From Chitinophagaceae bacterium (GTDB lineage: Bacteria > Bacteroidota > Bacteroidia > Chitinophagales > Chitinophagaceae), in the NCBI GenBank assembly GCA_023957755.1, contig JAMLGT010000008.1:124001-188000 (forward strand): a stretch of DNA of 64,000 nt, given 5' to 3'. Positions 1 to 8,967 of the stretch are shown here, piece by piece (position 1 is the stretch's first letter; every line of letters begins with the position of its first letter). Under the pieces are notes generated by a model that saw only the letters and a list, made by a program, of their open reading frames with translations, was not told the origin of the DNA and did not search any database. The translations under genes were made by a program, and so were the position numbers.

Positions 1-726
1 GAAATCTGTAATTCTGTTTTGGAAGGTTTGGGTAGGCTGTATATAAATGTGAAAGGTGTATGCATCTAATTCCACTCCAAGGGCACTAAGTTGAGTTAAT
101 ACCTTATTATTCCATTGTAATCCGCGCGTATCTGCACCACCTGGGGTTTTTCCATTCAGGCAGGCAGCAATTTTTGCGTTAGGATATGCAGCTTTCAATG
201 CGAGAACCCATGCGGCTACCCGCGTTGCATACTCTGTCCCTGTGGGGAAGATATCCGGGAAGTTTGATTTCAGGAAAAGTTCGTTTCCAAGTTCAAGGTA
301 TTTTATTTCAATCCCTAATCCTTCTGCTGTTTGCAGCATCTCAATCTGATCTTCAACTGTGCTGTTCACTATATCCAGATCAAACATCACTTTGGTATTT
401 GTGTAACTGGAAAGCTCTGCAAGGTGGCTTAATGGATGTTTTACACTATTGTTTCTACCGGGTACCCATCCTTCTCTCCAATCCCATTTGTGCGTTACGG
501 TTCCTCCCGGATATCTGATCATATCAGGCTTTAATGCCAATAGATTTTGCTTTAGGTCGGTTGTGATGTCAGGAAGGAAACTCCAGTTCTGATTAAATCC
601 CCTGATGGGCAGTGGTAAAGATGAAGTAGCCTCTTCCGGCTGAGGTTGGTGTGTCCTGGTCCATGAGGCCAGTGCCGTCACTATGATGAATGCAAGGGAT
701 ACTCTTATTAATCCTTTATTTTTCAT
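1..726 (-). CDS. Secreted glycoside hydrolase, N-terminal part (cut by window edge)
   Basis: Reading the minus strand from an ATG at 726 gives 242 codons with no stop before base 1, so the C-terminus lies outside the window. Residues 1-20 form a signal peptide (MKNKG then a hydrophobic stretch). A TIM-barrel glycosidase signature follows: RYPGGT near residue 84 and YLELGNE near residue 145, the usual place of the acid/base Glu in clan GH-A enzymes (GH39/GH51/GH79-like). The exact family cannot be decided from this fragment. It probably acts on a plant-type polysaccharide outside the cytoplasm. Only about 20 bp separate it from the esterase upstream, so the two may be co-transcribed. Confidence 0.75.
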   Translation of the reverse strand, partial: MKNKGLIRVSLAFIIVTALASWTRTHQPQPEEATSSLPLPIRGFNQNWSFLPDITTDLKQNLLALKPDMIRYPGGTVTHKWDWREGWVPGRNNSVKHPLSHLAELSSYTNTKVMFDLDIVNSTVEDQIEMLQTAEGLGIEIKYLELGNELFLKSNFPDIFPTGTEYATRVAAWVLALKAAYPNAKIAACLNGKTPGGADTRGLQWNNKVLTQLSALGVELDAYTFHIYIQPTQTFQNRITDF

Positions 727-747
727 GAGTTGGATTTTTGAATTCAA

Positions 748-2094
748 TTATTGCTTAATTATGGTCTGCCTGGAGATTAACTCTCCTTTTTCAGTTAATA
801 CTACAGAATACATACCCGAAGGGATGGTAAGTGAAACGGAATGAGTACCGGAGCCTGTGATATTTTTATCAAGCATCATTCTTCCTGACATATCAAAGAT
901 TCTGAGTTTACCTTCCTGAATAATGTAGTCTGCTTTCAGGTTCAGTGTATTATTCACCAGAGTAGGGAAGAAGGTCACTGATTTACCTTCATTAAATTCC
1001 AATTTTATGACATCACTATAAGAGATGTTTCCGGTTACAGAAGTCAGTTTTAATCTGTAGAAGTTTGTTCCGGATTCGGGTTTGATATCTGTATATGAAT
1101 ATTTTCCGGTGAAGCCGTTATTGCTTATGGGAGTAATTGTGCTCAGTGATTCGAAACGGGTACCATCCTTACTTCTCTCAACTATATAGTTTAAGTGATT
1201 GACCTCAGAAGCCACGCTCCAATTCAGGATAGCTTTTCCATTTTGATTTTTTCCGGTGAATGAAAGTGCTGTCACAGGAAGTGCTTCATATTTTTGGAAT
1301 TGCAACATCCATTCATATACATCCATTCCTCCTTCCGTAAAGCCCGGATCGTAGGTAGCGGTCCATGCATCATGGCCCCTGGCGGTGAAGATGGTCATCT
1401 TGGCGGTTGGTGAACCTGAAGGTTCCTCTGCATTAATTCCATTCACAAATTCTTCGGTATAGCAAACCGGCACGGTGCCATCCAATGAATTATGAGTTGC
1501 CCATACGGGTAGATTGGCTGCAGCCATATTTTGTCTGCGGGTGAGGAGAGGAGGAGTGGCCCCGCTAACAGGAACCATTGCTGATATCCTCCTGGCACAG
1601 TTCACACTCGTCCCTGCATATTCCCACATAAGGCCTGCCCCCATACTAATCCCAGTTAGATACATCCGGGTAGTATCTATGGGGTAGTTGACTTTTGCGT
1701 AGTCCAGAATATCATTTAGATCGTTAGGCGTCGGCCATTGGGTAAACTGGGGTGCGAGTACAATGAAGCGATAGGTGGTTCCTCCCACCGTGAATGATGT
1801 TGGAAAATCTCCATCAACGATTTGCTTTGGCGTTCCTCTGGTCAGCACATTCGGGAGTTCAATTGCCGTTCCGTTTCCTATTTCCCCGACATCGTGGAGG
1901 AAGATTAGGAGTGGATATTTTTGACTGCCGGGTGCATATCCCATGGGTAGGTATTCATAATATCCCTGGGAGTGGGTTGCCATTGAAACTCCGCTTTTGG
2001 CAGTGAATGTCTGGGTAAAGCCGGTAGTTGCCCAAAACAGCCCTATTGTGATAATAGGCCAGGAAGTTAAAAGCCAGGGTAATCGTTTTTTCAT
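748..2094 (-). CDS. Secreted carbohydrate esterase-like alpha/beta hydrolase with T9SS tail
   Basis: About 448 residues. I chose the ATG at 2094 (MKKRLPW) over an upstream in-frame start because it opens directly into a signal peptide. An alpha/beta-hydrolase domain fills roughly residues 30-270: nucleophile Ser150 in GISMGAG, Asp205 in SLDGTVPV and His241 in ARGHDAW, in the usual triad order. This resembles PHB-depolymerase/feruloyl-esterase-like enzymes of carbohydrate loci. A fibronectin-like segment follows, then a C-terminal T9SS sorting tail (FDMSGRMM and SGMYSVVL motifs), so the protein should be secreted or surface-attached. Substrate is unknown; deacylation of hemicellulose is the likely role given the neighbours. 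Confidence 0.75.
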   Translation of the reverse strand: MKKRLPWLLTSWPIITIGLFWATTGFTQTFTAKSGVSMATHSQGYYEYLPMGYAPGSQKYPLLIFLHDVGEIGNGTAIELPNVLTRGTPKQIVDGDFPTSFTVGGTTYRFIVLAPQFTQWPTPNDLNDILDYAKVNYPIDTTRMYLTGISMGAGLMWEYAGTSVNCARRISAMVPVSGATPPLLTRRQNMAAANLPVWATHNSLDGTVPVCYTEEFVNGINAEEPSGSPTAKMTIFTARGHDAWTATYDPGFTEGGMDVYEWMLQFQKYEALPVTALSFTGKNQNGKAILNWSVASEVNHLNYIVERSKDGTRFESLSTITPISNNGFTGKYSYTDIKPESGTNFYRLKLTSVTGNISYSDVIKLEFNEGKSVTFFPTLVNNTLNLKADYIIQEGKLRIFDMSGRMMLDKNITGSGTHSVSLTIPSGMYSVVLTEKGELISRQTIIKQ

Positions 2095-2262
2095 TTGATG
2101 GATCATTAGATTGATTGAAAGAATAACGAGCATTGGGACTCCATAGTATATAGCGGAACTTTTTTATTCTCAGGAAATTAGGTTATAATGTGTCAGGATT
2201 ATTGCTCAAAATTATTACGGTTGAGGCTGTTTTACAAGGCTACAATAGCAGCAGGGCTTTCT

Positions 2263-2293
2263 TGTAATAGTCGCGCTGTTTGCGATTATTACA
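2263..2293. repeat. 12-bp inverted repeat / hairpin in intergenic region
   Basis: The left arm TGTAATAGTCGC (2263-2274) pairs with GCGATTATTACA (2282-2293) over 12 positions, with one G-U pair and a 7-nt loop. Neither side carries a T-run, so it is not an ordinary intrinsic terminator. It could be an operator or part of an RNA structure; function unknown. Confidence 0.6.
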
Positions 2294-2572
2294 CGAAAGA
2301 CCGGATTGCCCGAAGAAGTTGCCTTCTTTCTGAGTCTATTCCAGGATGTGTAAAATGCAGTTTATTTTAGAATTAAAAGCTTTCACTTTGTGTCAAATCC
2401 TTTGTGGACGTGCATCTCTGGAGAATTGAATTCACGATGAGGATGAATATTACTCTGATTAAAGACTATAGATTAGGCGCATTGGTTTCCATGTCGAAGC
2501 CAGGAAGGGAAAGGAGAGATGCCTGATTGCCATTACTTGGATGCAAGAGAAGGATAAAATAATATGATTCTA

Positions 2573-2598
2573 TTGGTAGAGAAAGACGGATAATTTTG
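2573..2598 (+). promoter_or_regulatory. Promoter-like boxes for the first GH26 gene
   Basis: TAATTTTG at 2591-2598 matches the Bacteroidota -7 consensus TAnnTTTG exactly. A weaker TTG at 2573-2575 could be the -33 element, although the 15-nt spacer is short. Transcription would start near 2603, about 40 nt before the ATG at 2647, which supports that start codon. Confidence 0.45.
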
Positions 2599-2646
2599 TG
2601 TTTGGAGTTTAGATTCGTATTGCTATTATGCCCCAACCTGTACCAA

Positions 2647-3792
2647 ATGAATCATTATCTATATAGTAGATTGATAAAGACAAGTAGATTCCTTTTTGTT
2701 TTTTTGATGGTTTTATGTGCTGCTAATAGTCTTTTAGCACAGAAGTATAGCGCATCAGATATAGTACCCTGCGATTCTTCAGCTTCAATTGAGACTATTA
2801 GATTATACAATTTCCTGAAAAGTGTGGAGGGGAGAGGATTATTATTTGGTCAGCATCATTCCTCAGTTGAAGGGCAGGGATGGAGAAATCCAGGTGTTTC
2901 GGAGGGTATCAGGACAGATATTTTTAAGGCAACAGGAGATCAGCCTGCCATCTTTGGGTTTGATTTTAACCGGGGCATAGACGTGTTTAGAACGCAGGTG
3001 TTAGCCATCTATAAGATGGGTGGAATTATCACTTATAGCTGGCATAGCAATAATCCGGTTACGGGAGGTAACGCGCATGATAAGAAAGGAAATCCTGTGG
3101 AGGCCATTTTGCCAGGCGGGAAGTTTCATTGTGAGTGGTTAAAGAAACTCGATGAGATTGCTGATTTTTTTCTTAGTCTCAAAGTGAATGAAGTGATGGT
3201 GCCTGTAATATTCAGGCCATTCCATGAGAATACCGGTGGCTGGTTTTGGTGGGGCAAAGAAAATTGTACTCCCGACCAATTCAGATTGCTTTGGAAAATG
3301 ACTATTGATTATCTGCGGAAAGAAAGAGGAGTACATAATTTGTTGATTGCCTATTCCCCATCGCGCCCCTCAGAGATGAATGACCTAGCCCTGTCAATGT
3401 ATCCCGGGGATGATTATGTGGATATAATAGGCAGTGATCTTTATGCGCCTGATAATCCAAAGTGGCCCAGTCTTCTTGTAAAGGAGTCGGAGTGGATAAC
3501 AGGCATGGCCAAAGCACATGGAAAAGTAGGTGCACTGACTGAAGTGGGCATAAAGGAGGGACTCAATAATTCGAGAGAGGGTGGATGGTTTACCGGGCGC
3601 TTTATAAACCTGCTTAAGAATAATCCTTCAATTAATCTTTCATACATGCTTACATGGCGCAACAGGGACTCTACACAATACTGGGTGCCCGTAAAAGGGC
3701 AAGTGAATTTTGAAGATTTTATTAAGTTTTATAAGGATCCCTTCACACTTTTTCTCCGGGATATTGGGAATATTTATCGTGGAAGTGATTAA
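2647..3792 (+). CDS. Endo-beta-1,4-mannanase, GH26
   Basis: 381 residues from the ATG at 2647 (MNHYLYSRL), which gives a signal peptide ending near LLAQ; an earlier in-frame start would overlap the -7 box. GH26 signatures are clear: HHSSVEGQGW near the N-terminus, acid/base Glu197 in FRPFHENTGGWFWWG, and nucleophile Glu299 in LTEVGIKEG. It should cleave beta-mannan backbones outside the cytoplasm, releasing mannobiose. It is convergent with the epimerase gene, with only 3 bp between the stops. It is a paralog of the GH26 at 7575-8720 and probably acts in the same pathway. Confidence 0.9.
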   Translation: MNHYLYSRLIKTSRFLFVFLMVLCAANSLLAQKYSASDIVPCDSSASIETIRLYNFLKSVEGRGLLFGQHHSSVEGQGWRNPGVSEGIRTDIFKATGDQPAIFGFDFNRGIDVFRTQVLAIYKMGGIITYSWHSNNPVTGGNAHDKKGNPVEAILPGGKFHCEWLKKLDEIADFFLSLKVNEVMVPVIFRPFHENTGGWFWWGKENCTPDQFRLLWKMTIDYLRKERGVHNLLIAYSPSRPSEMNDLALSMYPGDDYVDIIGSDLYAPDNPKWPSLLVKESEWITGMAKAHGKVGALTEVGIKEGLNNSREGGWFTGRFINLLKNNPSINLSYMLTWRNRDSTQYWVPVKGQVNFEDFIKFYKDPFTLFLRDIGNIYRGSD

Positions 3793-3795
3793 TGA

Positions 3796-4983
3796 TTATG
3801 ATTCGTTTTCCTTCTTTCGATGAAGTATTTCAAGACAGGCCCTAGTGTTATGATAAGGGCACTTCCATATTCCTAACTTGTCTTCATTCGGCATTGGCTT
3901 GTTGTTTTCGTCGATGCCCCAAAGCCATTCTCCATTCTTTAAGTCTAAAATATTCGTCTTGATAAAGTGCCAAGATCTTTCGAAGTCCTTGTAATAAGTT
4001 GCATTACCCGTAATCTGAAATCCATTATAGAAGCCAACCATTGCTTCGGCCTGTACCCACCAGTGCTTCTCTTCTATATCGTGTCCTTCGTCGAGATTTC
4101 TCTCATAGATTAATGAACCATCATATAGTACCCCGTTCCTAGCAGAATCAAGGAGTTGAATGGCACTTTTTCTTACCTTGTCTGTGATAGATTTGTTACC
4201 GAGTGTGGTTGCTGCTTCATAAAGAAGCCAGGAAGCCTCAATGTCATGACCAAAAGAGAAAATATTATATCTGCTGTGCCAGTTCTCATCCATAAACAAA
4301 GTGAGGTGGTGTGTATCCGGATCAATTATTTGGTCATTAAAAATGTGTATCAAGTCTTCCAGTCGCTCTCTTAATGTATCGGGCTTCCAATATCGAAATA
4401 GGTTTGTATATGCTTCCAGCAGGTGCAGGTGAGTGTTCATGGTCTTGGCTTCATTCAGGTCTTTCTCACTCAGCCGCATATCATCAAGCGGAGACCAGTC
4501 TCTTTGAAAAGCCTCAAAGTATCCCTGCTTCTTATTGTCGCGGCAGTGCCCTTCGATTGAGAGAAAGATTTCGATAGCTAAATGAAGTGCATCACTATCA
4601 CCAGAAATGCTGTAATACTCTGTGAGTCCGTAAATAGCAAAGGAAAGCGCATAGGTTTGCTTCTTGGTTTCCAGAGGCTGTCCTTTATGATCGACTGTCC
4701 AGTAAACACCTCCATATTTATTATCTATAAAGTAGTGCTTTGTGTATTCGTAAGCGCGTTTTGCAAGGTCAAGGTGCACTTGCTGCCGGCTAAATTTATA
4801 GGCTGCTGCGAAGGTCCAGAGTATCCTGCAGTTTAATACGGAGCCTTTGGGTGATTCAGGCACTAGTTCATTTTCATGATTTCTTCTTCCATAAAAACCA
4901 CCATGAACGTGATCCACAGAATAGTGAACCCAATAACTCAGAATTCTGTTGAGTTCATTTTCTATTTCAGAATAGATTTCCAC
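3796..4983 (-). CDS. Cellobiose/mannobiose 2-epimerase (AGE superfamily)
   Basis: 395 residues with a GTG start, 2 bp after the GH130 stop. The (alpha/alpha)6-barrel epimerase signatures are present: NTHLHLLEAYTNL around residue 185, GHDIEASWLL around 245 and EKHWWVQAEAMVGF around 300, carrying the conserved catalytic His and Trp residues. The family epimerises the reducing-end sugar of beta-1,4 disaccharides. Beside a GH130 phosphorylase and a mannanase it should convert mannobiose to mannosyl-glucose, as in the Bacteroides mannan pathway. Cytoplasmic: no signal peptide. It is the last gene of the mannan operon. Confidence 0.9.
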   Translation of the reverse strand: MEIYSEIENELNRILSYWVHYSVDHVHGGFYGRRNHENELVPESPKGSVLNCRILWTFAAAYKFSRQQVHLDLAKRAYEYTKHYFIDNKYGGVYWTVDHKGQPLETKKQTYALSFAIYGLTEYYSISGDSDALHLAIEIFLSIEGHCRDNKKQGYFEAFQRDWSPLDDMRLSEKDLNEAKTMNTHLHLLEAYTNLFRYWKPDTLRERLEDLIHIFNDQIIDPDTHHLTLFMDENWHSRYNIFSFGHDIEASWLLYEAATTLGNKSITDKVRKSAIQLLDSARNGVLYDGSLIYERNLDEGHDIEEKHWWVQAEAMVGFYNGFQITGNATYYKDFERSWHFIKTNILDLKNGEWLWGIDENNKPMPNEDKLGIWKCPYHNTRACLEILHRKKENES

Positions 4984-4985
4984 TG

Positions 4986-6152
4986 TCAGAGCTTATTGTT
5001 CTTTTCTATTAGTTTAAGGATTGAGGTAACAGATTCTCTTGAAGTGTATCCATCTTCAGGAGTATTCATCACATAGTCCAACAGTTGATTAATAGTGGAG
5101 GTTGCTACGTGAATTCTGGTGTCGGAGGATGCATAATAAATAAAAATTTCGTCTCCATCCTGTATCCAGCCATTGGAGAATACTACATTTGAAACATCGC
5201 CAATTCTCTCCTCTCCCTGAGGCGCCAGGAAATACCCCCCGGGCTTCCTGATTATTTTGGTGATGTCATTAAGATCTGTGAGGAACAGGTAGAGTACATA
5301 CCGAAGGCCCGCAGCAGTATTACGTACTCCATGAGCCAGATGGAGCCATCCCTGATTAGTTTTGATAGGTGCCGGGCCTTGACCGTTTTTCAGCTCGTAA
5401 ACTGTGTGATATACTTTCTTGTCAATTATAATTTCTTCATCGATGGTGGCAGAGGTTATGTCGTCACAAAATCCAATTGCAATGCCACCTCCATTGCCTG
5501 TTTCAATAAACGAATCCTGTGGGCGTGTGTAAAAAGCATATTGATGATTGACGAATTCAGGGTGGAGGACCACATTTCTTTGCTGGCTTGACTTTGTCTT
5601 CAGATCGGGTAGCCGTTCCCAAATCTCCAGGTCTTTTGTGCGCACTATTCCACATTGGGCTATTGCTGCACTTTGGTTGCCATCCGGTGCATGAGGATCC
5701 CTGCGTTCCGTACAGAAAAGACCGTAAATCCATCCATCCTCGTGCGTTACCAGGCGCATATCATAAATGTTTGTGTCAGGGTCTTCGTTTTCTTCCAATA
5801 GAATTGGCTTACCTGTAAATTCAAATCCGTCTATGCCATTATCACTTTGGGCAATTGCAAAAAAAGATTTTCTGTCCACTCCTTCAACTCTCGCAACCAG
5901 GCAGTATTTGCCATTATATTTAATAGCTCCCGGGTTGAAGACGGCGTTCACACCGATTCTTTCCATGAAATAGGGGTTTGTGTCCCGGTCAAAATCATAT
6001 CGCCAGGTAAGAGGTACATGTCCGGACGTAAGTACGGGATATTTGTACCTAAAATAAATTCCATTCCCCGGCTCAATCCTCGAGTTTACTCTCTCGAGAA
6101 GTTTCTTATGCTGGAGGATAATCTCTTTTTTCCTATGGTTGAAATCTGTCAT
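4986..6152 (-). CDS. 4-O-beta-D-mannosyl-D-glucose phosphorylase, GH130
   Basis: 388 residues from the ATG at 6152; an in-frame GTG six codons upstream is less likely. The sequence follows the GH130 subfamily 1 pattern: GNGIYFRYKYPVLT, MERIGVNAVFNPGAIK, NIYDMRLVTHEDGWIYG with the presumed catalytic Asp, LHPEFV and YYASSDTRIHVATS. The enzyme phosphorolyses mannosyl-glucose to mannose-1-phosphate and glucose in the cytoplasm, conserving bond energy. It takes the product of the adjacent epimerase, and the tight spacing (2 bp and 25 bp) indicates one transcript. Identification is strong from whole-length similarity to the Bacteroides enzyme as I remember it. Confidence 0.92.
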   Translation of the reverse strand: MTDFNHRKKEIILQHKKLLERVNSRIEPGNGIYFRYKYPVLTSGHVPLTWRYDFDRDTNPYFMERIGVNAVFNPGAIKYNGKYCLVARVEGVDRKSFFAIAQSDNGIDGFEFTGKPILLEENEDPDTNIYDMRLVTHEDGWIYGLFCTERRDPHAPDGNQSAAIAQCGIVRTKDLEIWERLPDLKTKSSQQRNVVLHPEFVNHQYAFYTRPQDSFIETGNGGGIAIGFCDDITSATIDEEIIIDKKVYHTVYELKNGQGPAPIKTNQGWLHLAHGVRNTAAGLRYVLYLFLTDLNDITKIIRKPGGYFLAPQGEERIGDVSNVVFSNGWIQDGDEIFIYYASSDTRIHVATSTINQLLDYVMNTPEDGYTSRESVTSILKLIEKNNKL

Positions 6153-6177
6153 TATGTAAATGTTTTTCACTTTTCGG

Positions 6178-7563
6178 TTATTGTTTTCTTCTTTCGTTCA
6201 GGTCTTTTTCGATTCTTGTCATCTTCTGTTCTGAAAGGCTGTAGGTAAGAATAAATGCTGCAGAAATGATGGCTCCGGCTGCAGGAATAAAACTCATCAT
6301 CATCCTCAGACCAGTTTGCGTACCCGCTTCCTGTAGCGTATTAGCTTCAAATCCGAACGTTGCAAGTAACCATCCTGTAAGTGCGCCGCCTAATGTCCAG
6401 CCTAATTTTTGAGACATGGATGAAGAGGAAAAGATAAGTCCGGTAGCCCTTCTTCCGGTCTTCCATTCGGAGTAGTCTGCAATGTCCGCGTACATAGACC
6501 ATAATAATGGAAAAATACTTCCGGCACATATACTGATAAGGAATTGAAAGATGAAGATTAAAATGATATCATCTTCCCTGAAATAGAAAAAGAAAACGCT
6601 GAGAATGGAGGCAAACACCATTGCCCACCCAAAGGTGTTTTTCTTACCGATTTTGTCTGAGACCGGTTTGGCGAGTACTACCCCTATTATATTAGCCGCC
6701 TGCCCCAGTACGAGATAAAGGCTGCTGTAATTAATAGATAGATTAAAGGCATTAATTTTAAAAGCTTCCTGGTTAAGGATGTAGTATTTGAAGTAGAAGA
6801 TTGCCGTCCCATCTCTCAATGAATTGAAGATTAGTGTAGCTACCCCTGCTCCCAGGAGAATAAACCAGGGCCTGTTTTTGCCAAGGTCTTTTAAATCCTG
6901 TGAAAGGCTTGTCTTTTGTTCTTTCGGAGGACTGATTTTTTCTTTTGTCCACAAGAAGGTGAGTAAAAAGAGGATCGATGCCAAGATAGCAAAGACTGCT
7001 ACTGTCAGTTGCCAGCCGGTGGCTATAGATATGGAAAATTTACCCGTAAAAAGGTTTACCAGAGGTTCAGCTCCGGCTAAAACCAATATGCTGCCGGCAA
7101 ATGCAAATACAAACCTATAGGTGGCGAGCGTGGTTCTTTCCTTTGGGTCATTGCTCATCACTCCTAACAATGACGCATAAGGTACATTGATAGCGGAGTA
7201 AATCATCATCATAAGGGTATATGTAACATAGGCATATATTACTTTTCCTATAGTGCTAAGTTCCGGAGTAGTAAAGGTCAAAATACCAATTATCCCGAAA
7301 GGAATAGCTACCCATAAAAGATAAGGTCTGAATTTTCCCCACTTCGTCTGTGTCCGGTCGGAAATGATACCAATCACGGGATCAAAAGCAGTGTCCCAGA
7401 TCCGTGTCACTAGAAACATGGTCCCTGCTACTGCAGCAGAAATACCGAATATATCAGTATAAAAAAACAGGAGATAGACTGAGAACAGTTTCCAGAACAT
7501 GGATGAGGCAAAGTCTCCAAACCCATAGCCAACTTTCTCCCTGATAGTTAATTTCTGATTCAT
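6178..7563 (-). CDS. MFS/GPH-family sugar transporter (mannobiose uptake)
   Basis: 461 residues with about 12 hydrophobic segments. GPH-family signatures are visible: EKVGYGFGDFASSMFWK at the N-terminus, TRIWDTAFDPVIGIISDRT at residues 50-70, and a WSMYADIADYSEWKTGRRATG motif around residue 360. Such symporters move disaccharides across the inner membrane with H+ or Na+. It sits between the secreted mannanase (11 bp away) and the phosphorylase, so it most likely imports mannobiose or short manno-oligosaccharides. Confidence 0.88.
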   Translation of the reverse strand: MNQKLTIREKVGYGFGDFASSMFWKLFSVYLLFFYTDIFGISAAVAGTMFLVTRIWDTAFDPVIGIISDRTQTKWGKFRPYLLWVAIPFGIIGILTFTTPELSTIGKVIYAYVTYTLMMMIYSAINVPYASLLGVMSNDPKERTTLATYRFVFAFAGSILVLAGAEPLVNLFTGKFSISIATGWQLTVAVFAILASILFLLTFLWTKEKISPPKEQKTSLSQDLKDLGKNRPWFILLGAGVATLIFNSLRDGTAIFYFKYYILNQEAFKINAFNLSINYSSLYLVLGQAANIIGVVLAKPVSDKIGKKNTFGWAMVFASILSVFFFYFREDDIILIFIFQFLISICAGSIFPLLWSMYADIADYSEWKTGRRATGLIFSSSSMSQKLGWTLGGALTGWLLATFGFEANTLQEAGTQTGLRMMMSFIPAAGAIISAAFILTYSLSEQKMTRIEKDLNERRKQ

Positions 7564-7574
7564 TAATTTTTGAA

Positions 7575-8720
7575 TTATTGGTATAGGTTTATTTTCTTAG
7601 TTGCTTTTGAAAAAAGCATTCTTTTCTTTTTGTATAGCTTTTTAAAATCTCCTGCAGATTTCTGGCCTTTAAAGGGCGCGAAATAATGCATTTTGTTCTT
7701 TGCTTCCATAAACCCGTGGTTTCTCCACACCAGTACATAGCTTATTGGAAAATCTTTGATAGCATTGTAGAGTACGCGTGTCCACCAGTCCCTAACCGGA
7801 ATTGCTTCAAATCCGGTTTCTGAAAGTGCAGACAGTTTGTGGTCCTGATGCGCAATCTGCACAACCACTTTCAGGTTTTCCTTTAGCTGTTTTTCAAATT
7901 TCAGAGATGAATTTTTAAGTTGCTCTTTTGAGGCATTGAGGGGAGCTCTTTGGTAAATATCCAGTGATAGCATGTCTGCGAGTTCTTTGCCCGGATACCG
8001 TTCTGTAAATTCCGGCTCGTTTGAAAAGCTATTAGTATTGTACACGTATATCAGTTGATGTATGTGCCTGACGTCGCGTAAATATTCAATTGTGAACTTC
8101 CAAAGAGCCTTATATTCTTCCGGAGAGCAGTAAGGGCGGCCCCACCAGAACCATCCACCATTTAGTTCATGGAATGGCCGGAAGAGAATAGGAATCTTTA
8201 CGCCATTATTTGTTTCCAGACTGTTTAGGAATGTGGCCACACGATCAAGCCATGATACGAAAAAGCTGTGGTGCTTTCCACCGGGAAGAATTTCTTTTAC
8301 GGCTCGGGTGGTATCCCATGAGTTACCACCGGTAACGGGATTGTCTGTGTGCCAGCTGATTGTGTTTATTGCTCCCTTGTGATATGCTTCGATGATATAT
8401 TTTTTCATTCGATCAAAAGGCACGCTGTCCAGATTGTTCGAGTGTCCATGCTCAATACCGCCTATATCCCAACCGAATACCGCCGGGAAGTCGTTTATTA
8501 CTTCTTTGATATCACTTCTTCCATCTTCATATTTCCAATGTACGCCATACGCAAGATCATCCTGGTGGCCGAACATTATTTTTTTTCCTGATAGACTTAC
8601 CAGGTGATTATAAAGGGCCTTAGTTTCACTGGTAGCCATACTGTCAATAAGTTGTGCGCAAACAGGATTAATAACCCATTCGCTAAGTAGGAAGCATGCG
8701 ATTAGATAAAATGACTTCAT
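7575..8720 (-). CDS. Endo-beta-1,4-mannanase, GH26 (first gene of mannan operon)
   Basis: 381 residues; residues 1-22 are a signal peptide ending near VCAQ. The GH26 active site is intact: acid/base Glu185 in FRPFHELNGGWFWWG and nucleophile Glu301 in LSETGFEAI, with SWHTDNPVTGG before them. It hydrolyses beta-mannan, probably in the periplasm or at the surface, and feeds the transporter gene 11 bp downstream. The order GH26-transporter-GH130-epimerase matches the known Bacteroides fragilis mannan operon. No SusC/SusD genes accompany it in this window. Confidence 0.92.
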   Translation of the reverse strand: MKSFYLIACFLLSEWVINPVCAQLIDSMATSETKALYNHLVSLSGKKIMFGHQDDLAYGVHWKYEDGRSDIKEVINDFPAVFGWDIGGIEHGHSNNLDSVPFDRMKKYIIEAYHKGAINTISWHTDNPVTGGNSWDTTRAVKEILPGGKHHSFFVSWLDRVATFLNSLETNNGVKIPILFRPFHELNGGWFWWGRPYCSPEEYKALWKFTIEYLRDVRHIHQLIYVYNTNSFSNEPEFTERYPGKELADMLSLDIYQRAPLNASKEQLKNSSLKFEKQLKENLKVVVQIAHQDHKLSALSETGFEAIPVRDWWTRVLYNAIKDFPISYVLVWRNHGFMEAKNKMHYFAPFKGQKSAGDFKKLYKKKRMLFSKATKKINLYQ

Positions 8721-8942
8721 TGATTTAAATAATGCCCTTTAGGGTAAATCTTGTCCAATATTACCAACAAAAGCATTGGGGAAGTAATACTATTTTAACT
8801 ATTCATAGTGTGAGAAATTTTGATTCTTGCTATTAGGTTATATCCTTGAGTGATTGATGTTCAGTTGAATCTCTTCAGATATCATGTTGATTCAAAGAAT
8901 CAATAGATAGTATTTTATCATTATTTTGGATGTCAGCTTTAC

Positions 8943-8950
8943 TAAATTTG
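8943..8950 (+). promoter_or_regulatory. Promoter -7 box for AraC regulator
   Basis: TAAATTTG exactly fits TAnnTTTG and lies 17 bp before the ATG at 8968. A TTTG at 8925-8928 could be the -33 box, though the 14-nt spacing is short. The 247-bp gap between this gene and the GH26 start should also hold the operon's own promoter and any AraC operator; I cannot place those firmly. Confidence 0.45.
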
Positions 8951-8967
8951 TATAAAGCCCATTCAAC

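Larger units (their letters stand above)
2095..2646. other. Intergenic region between esterase and GH26 genes
   Basis: About 550 bases separate the two divergent starts. I see no convincing gene; a 60-codon reading frame at 2188-2370 is Cys-rich and protein-unlike. It contains a strong inverted repeat (2263-2293) and a promoter-like -7 box just before the GH26 gene; both are listed separately. Confidence 0.6.

Noticed and set aside
2188-2370. 60-codon reading frame in the gap after the esterase gene
   Set aside because: Cys-rich, no start signal, overlaps the 2263-2293 hairpin and resembles no protein.
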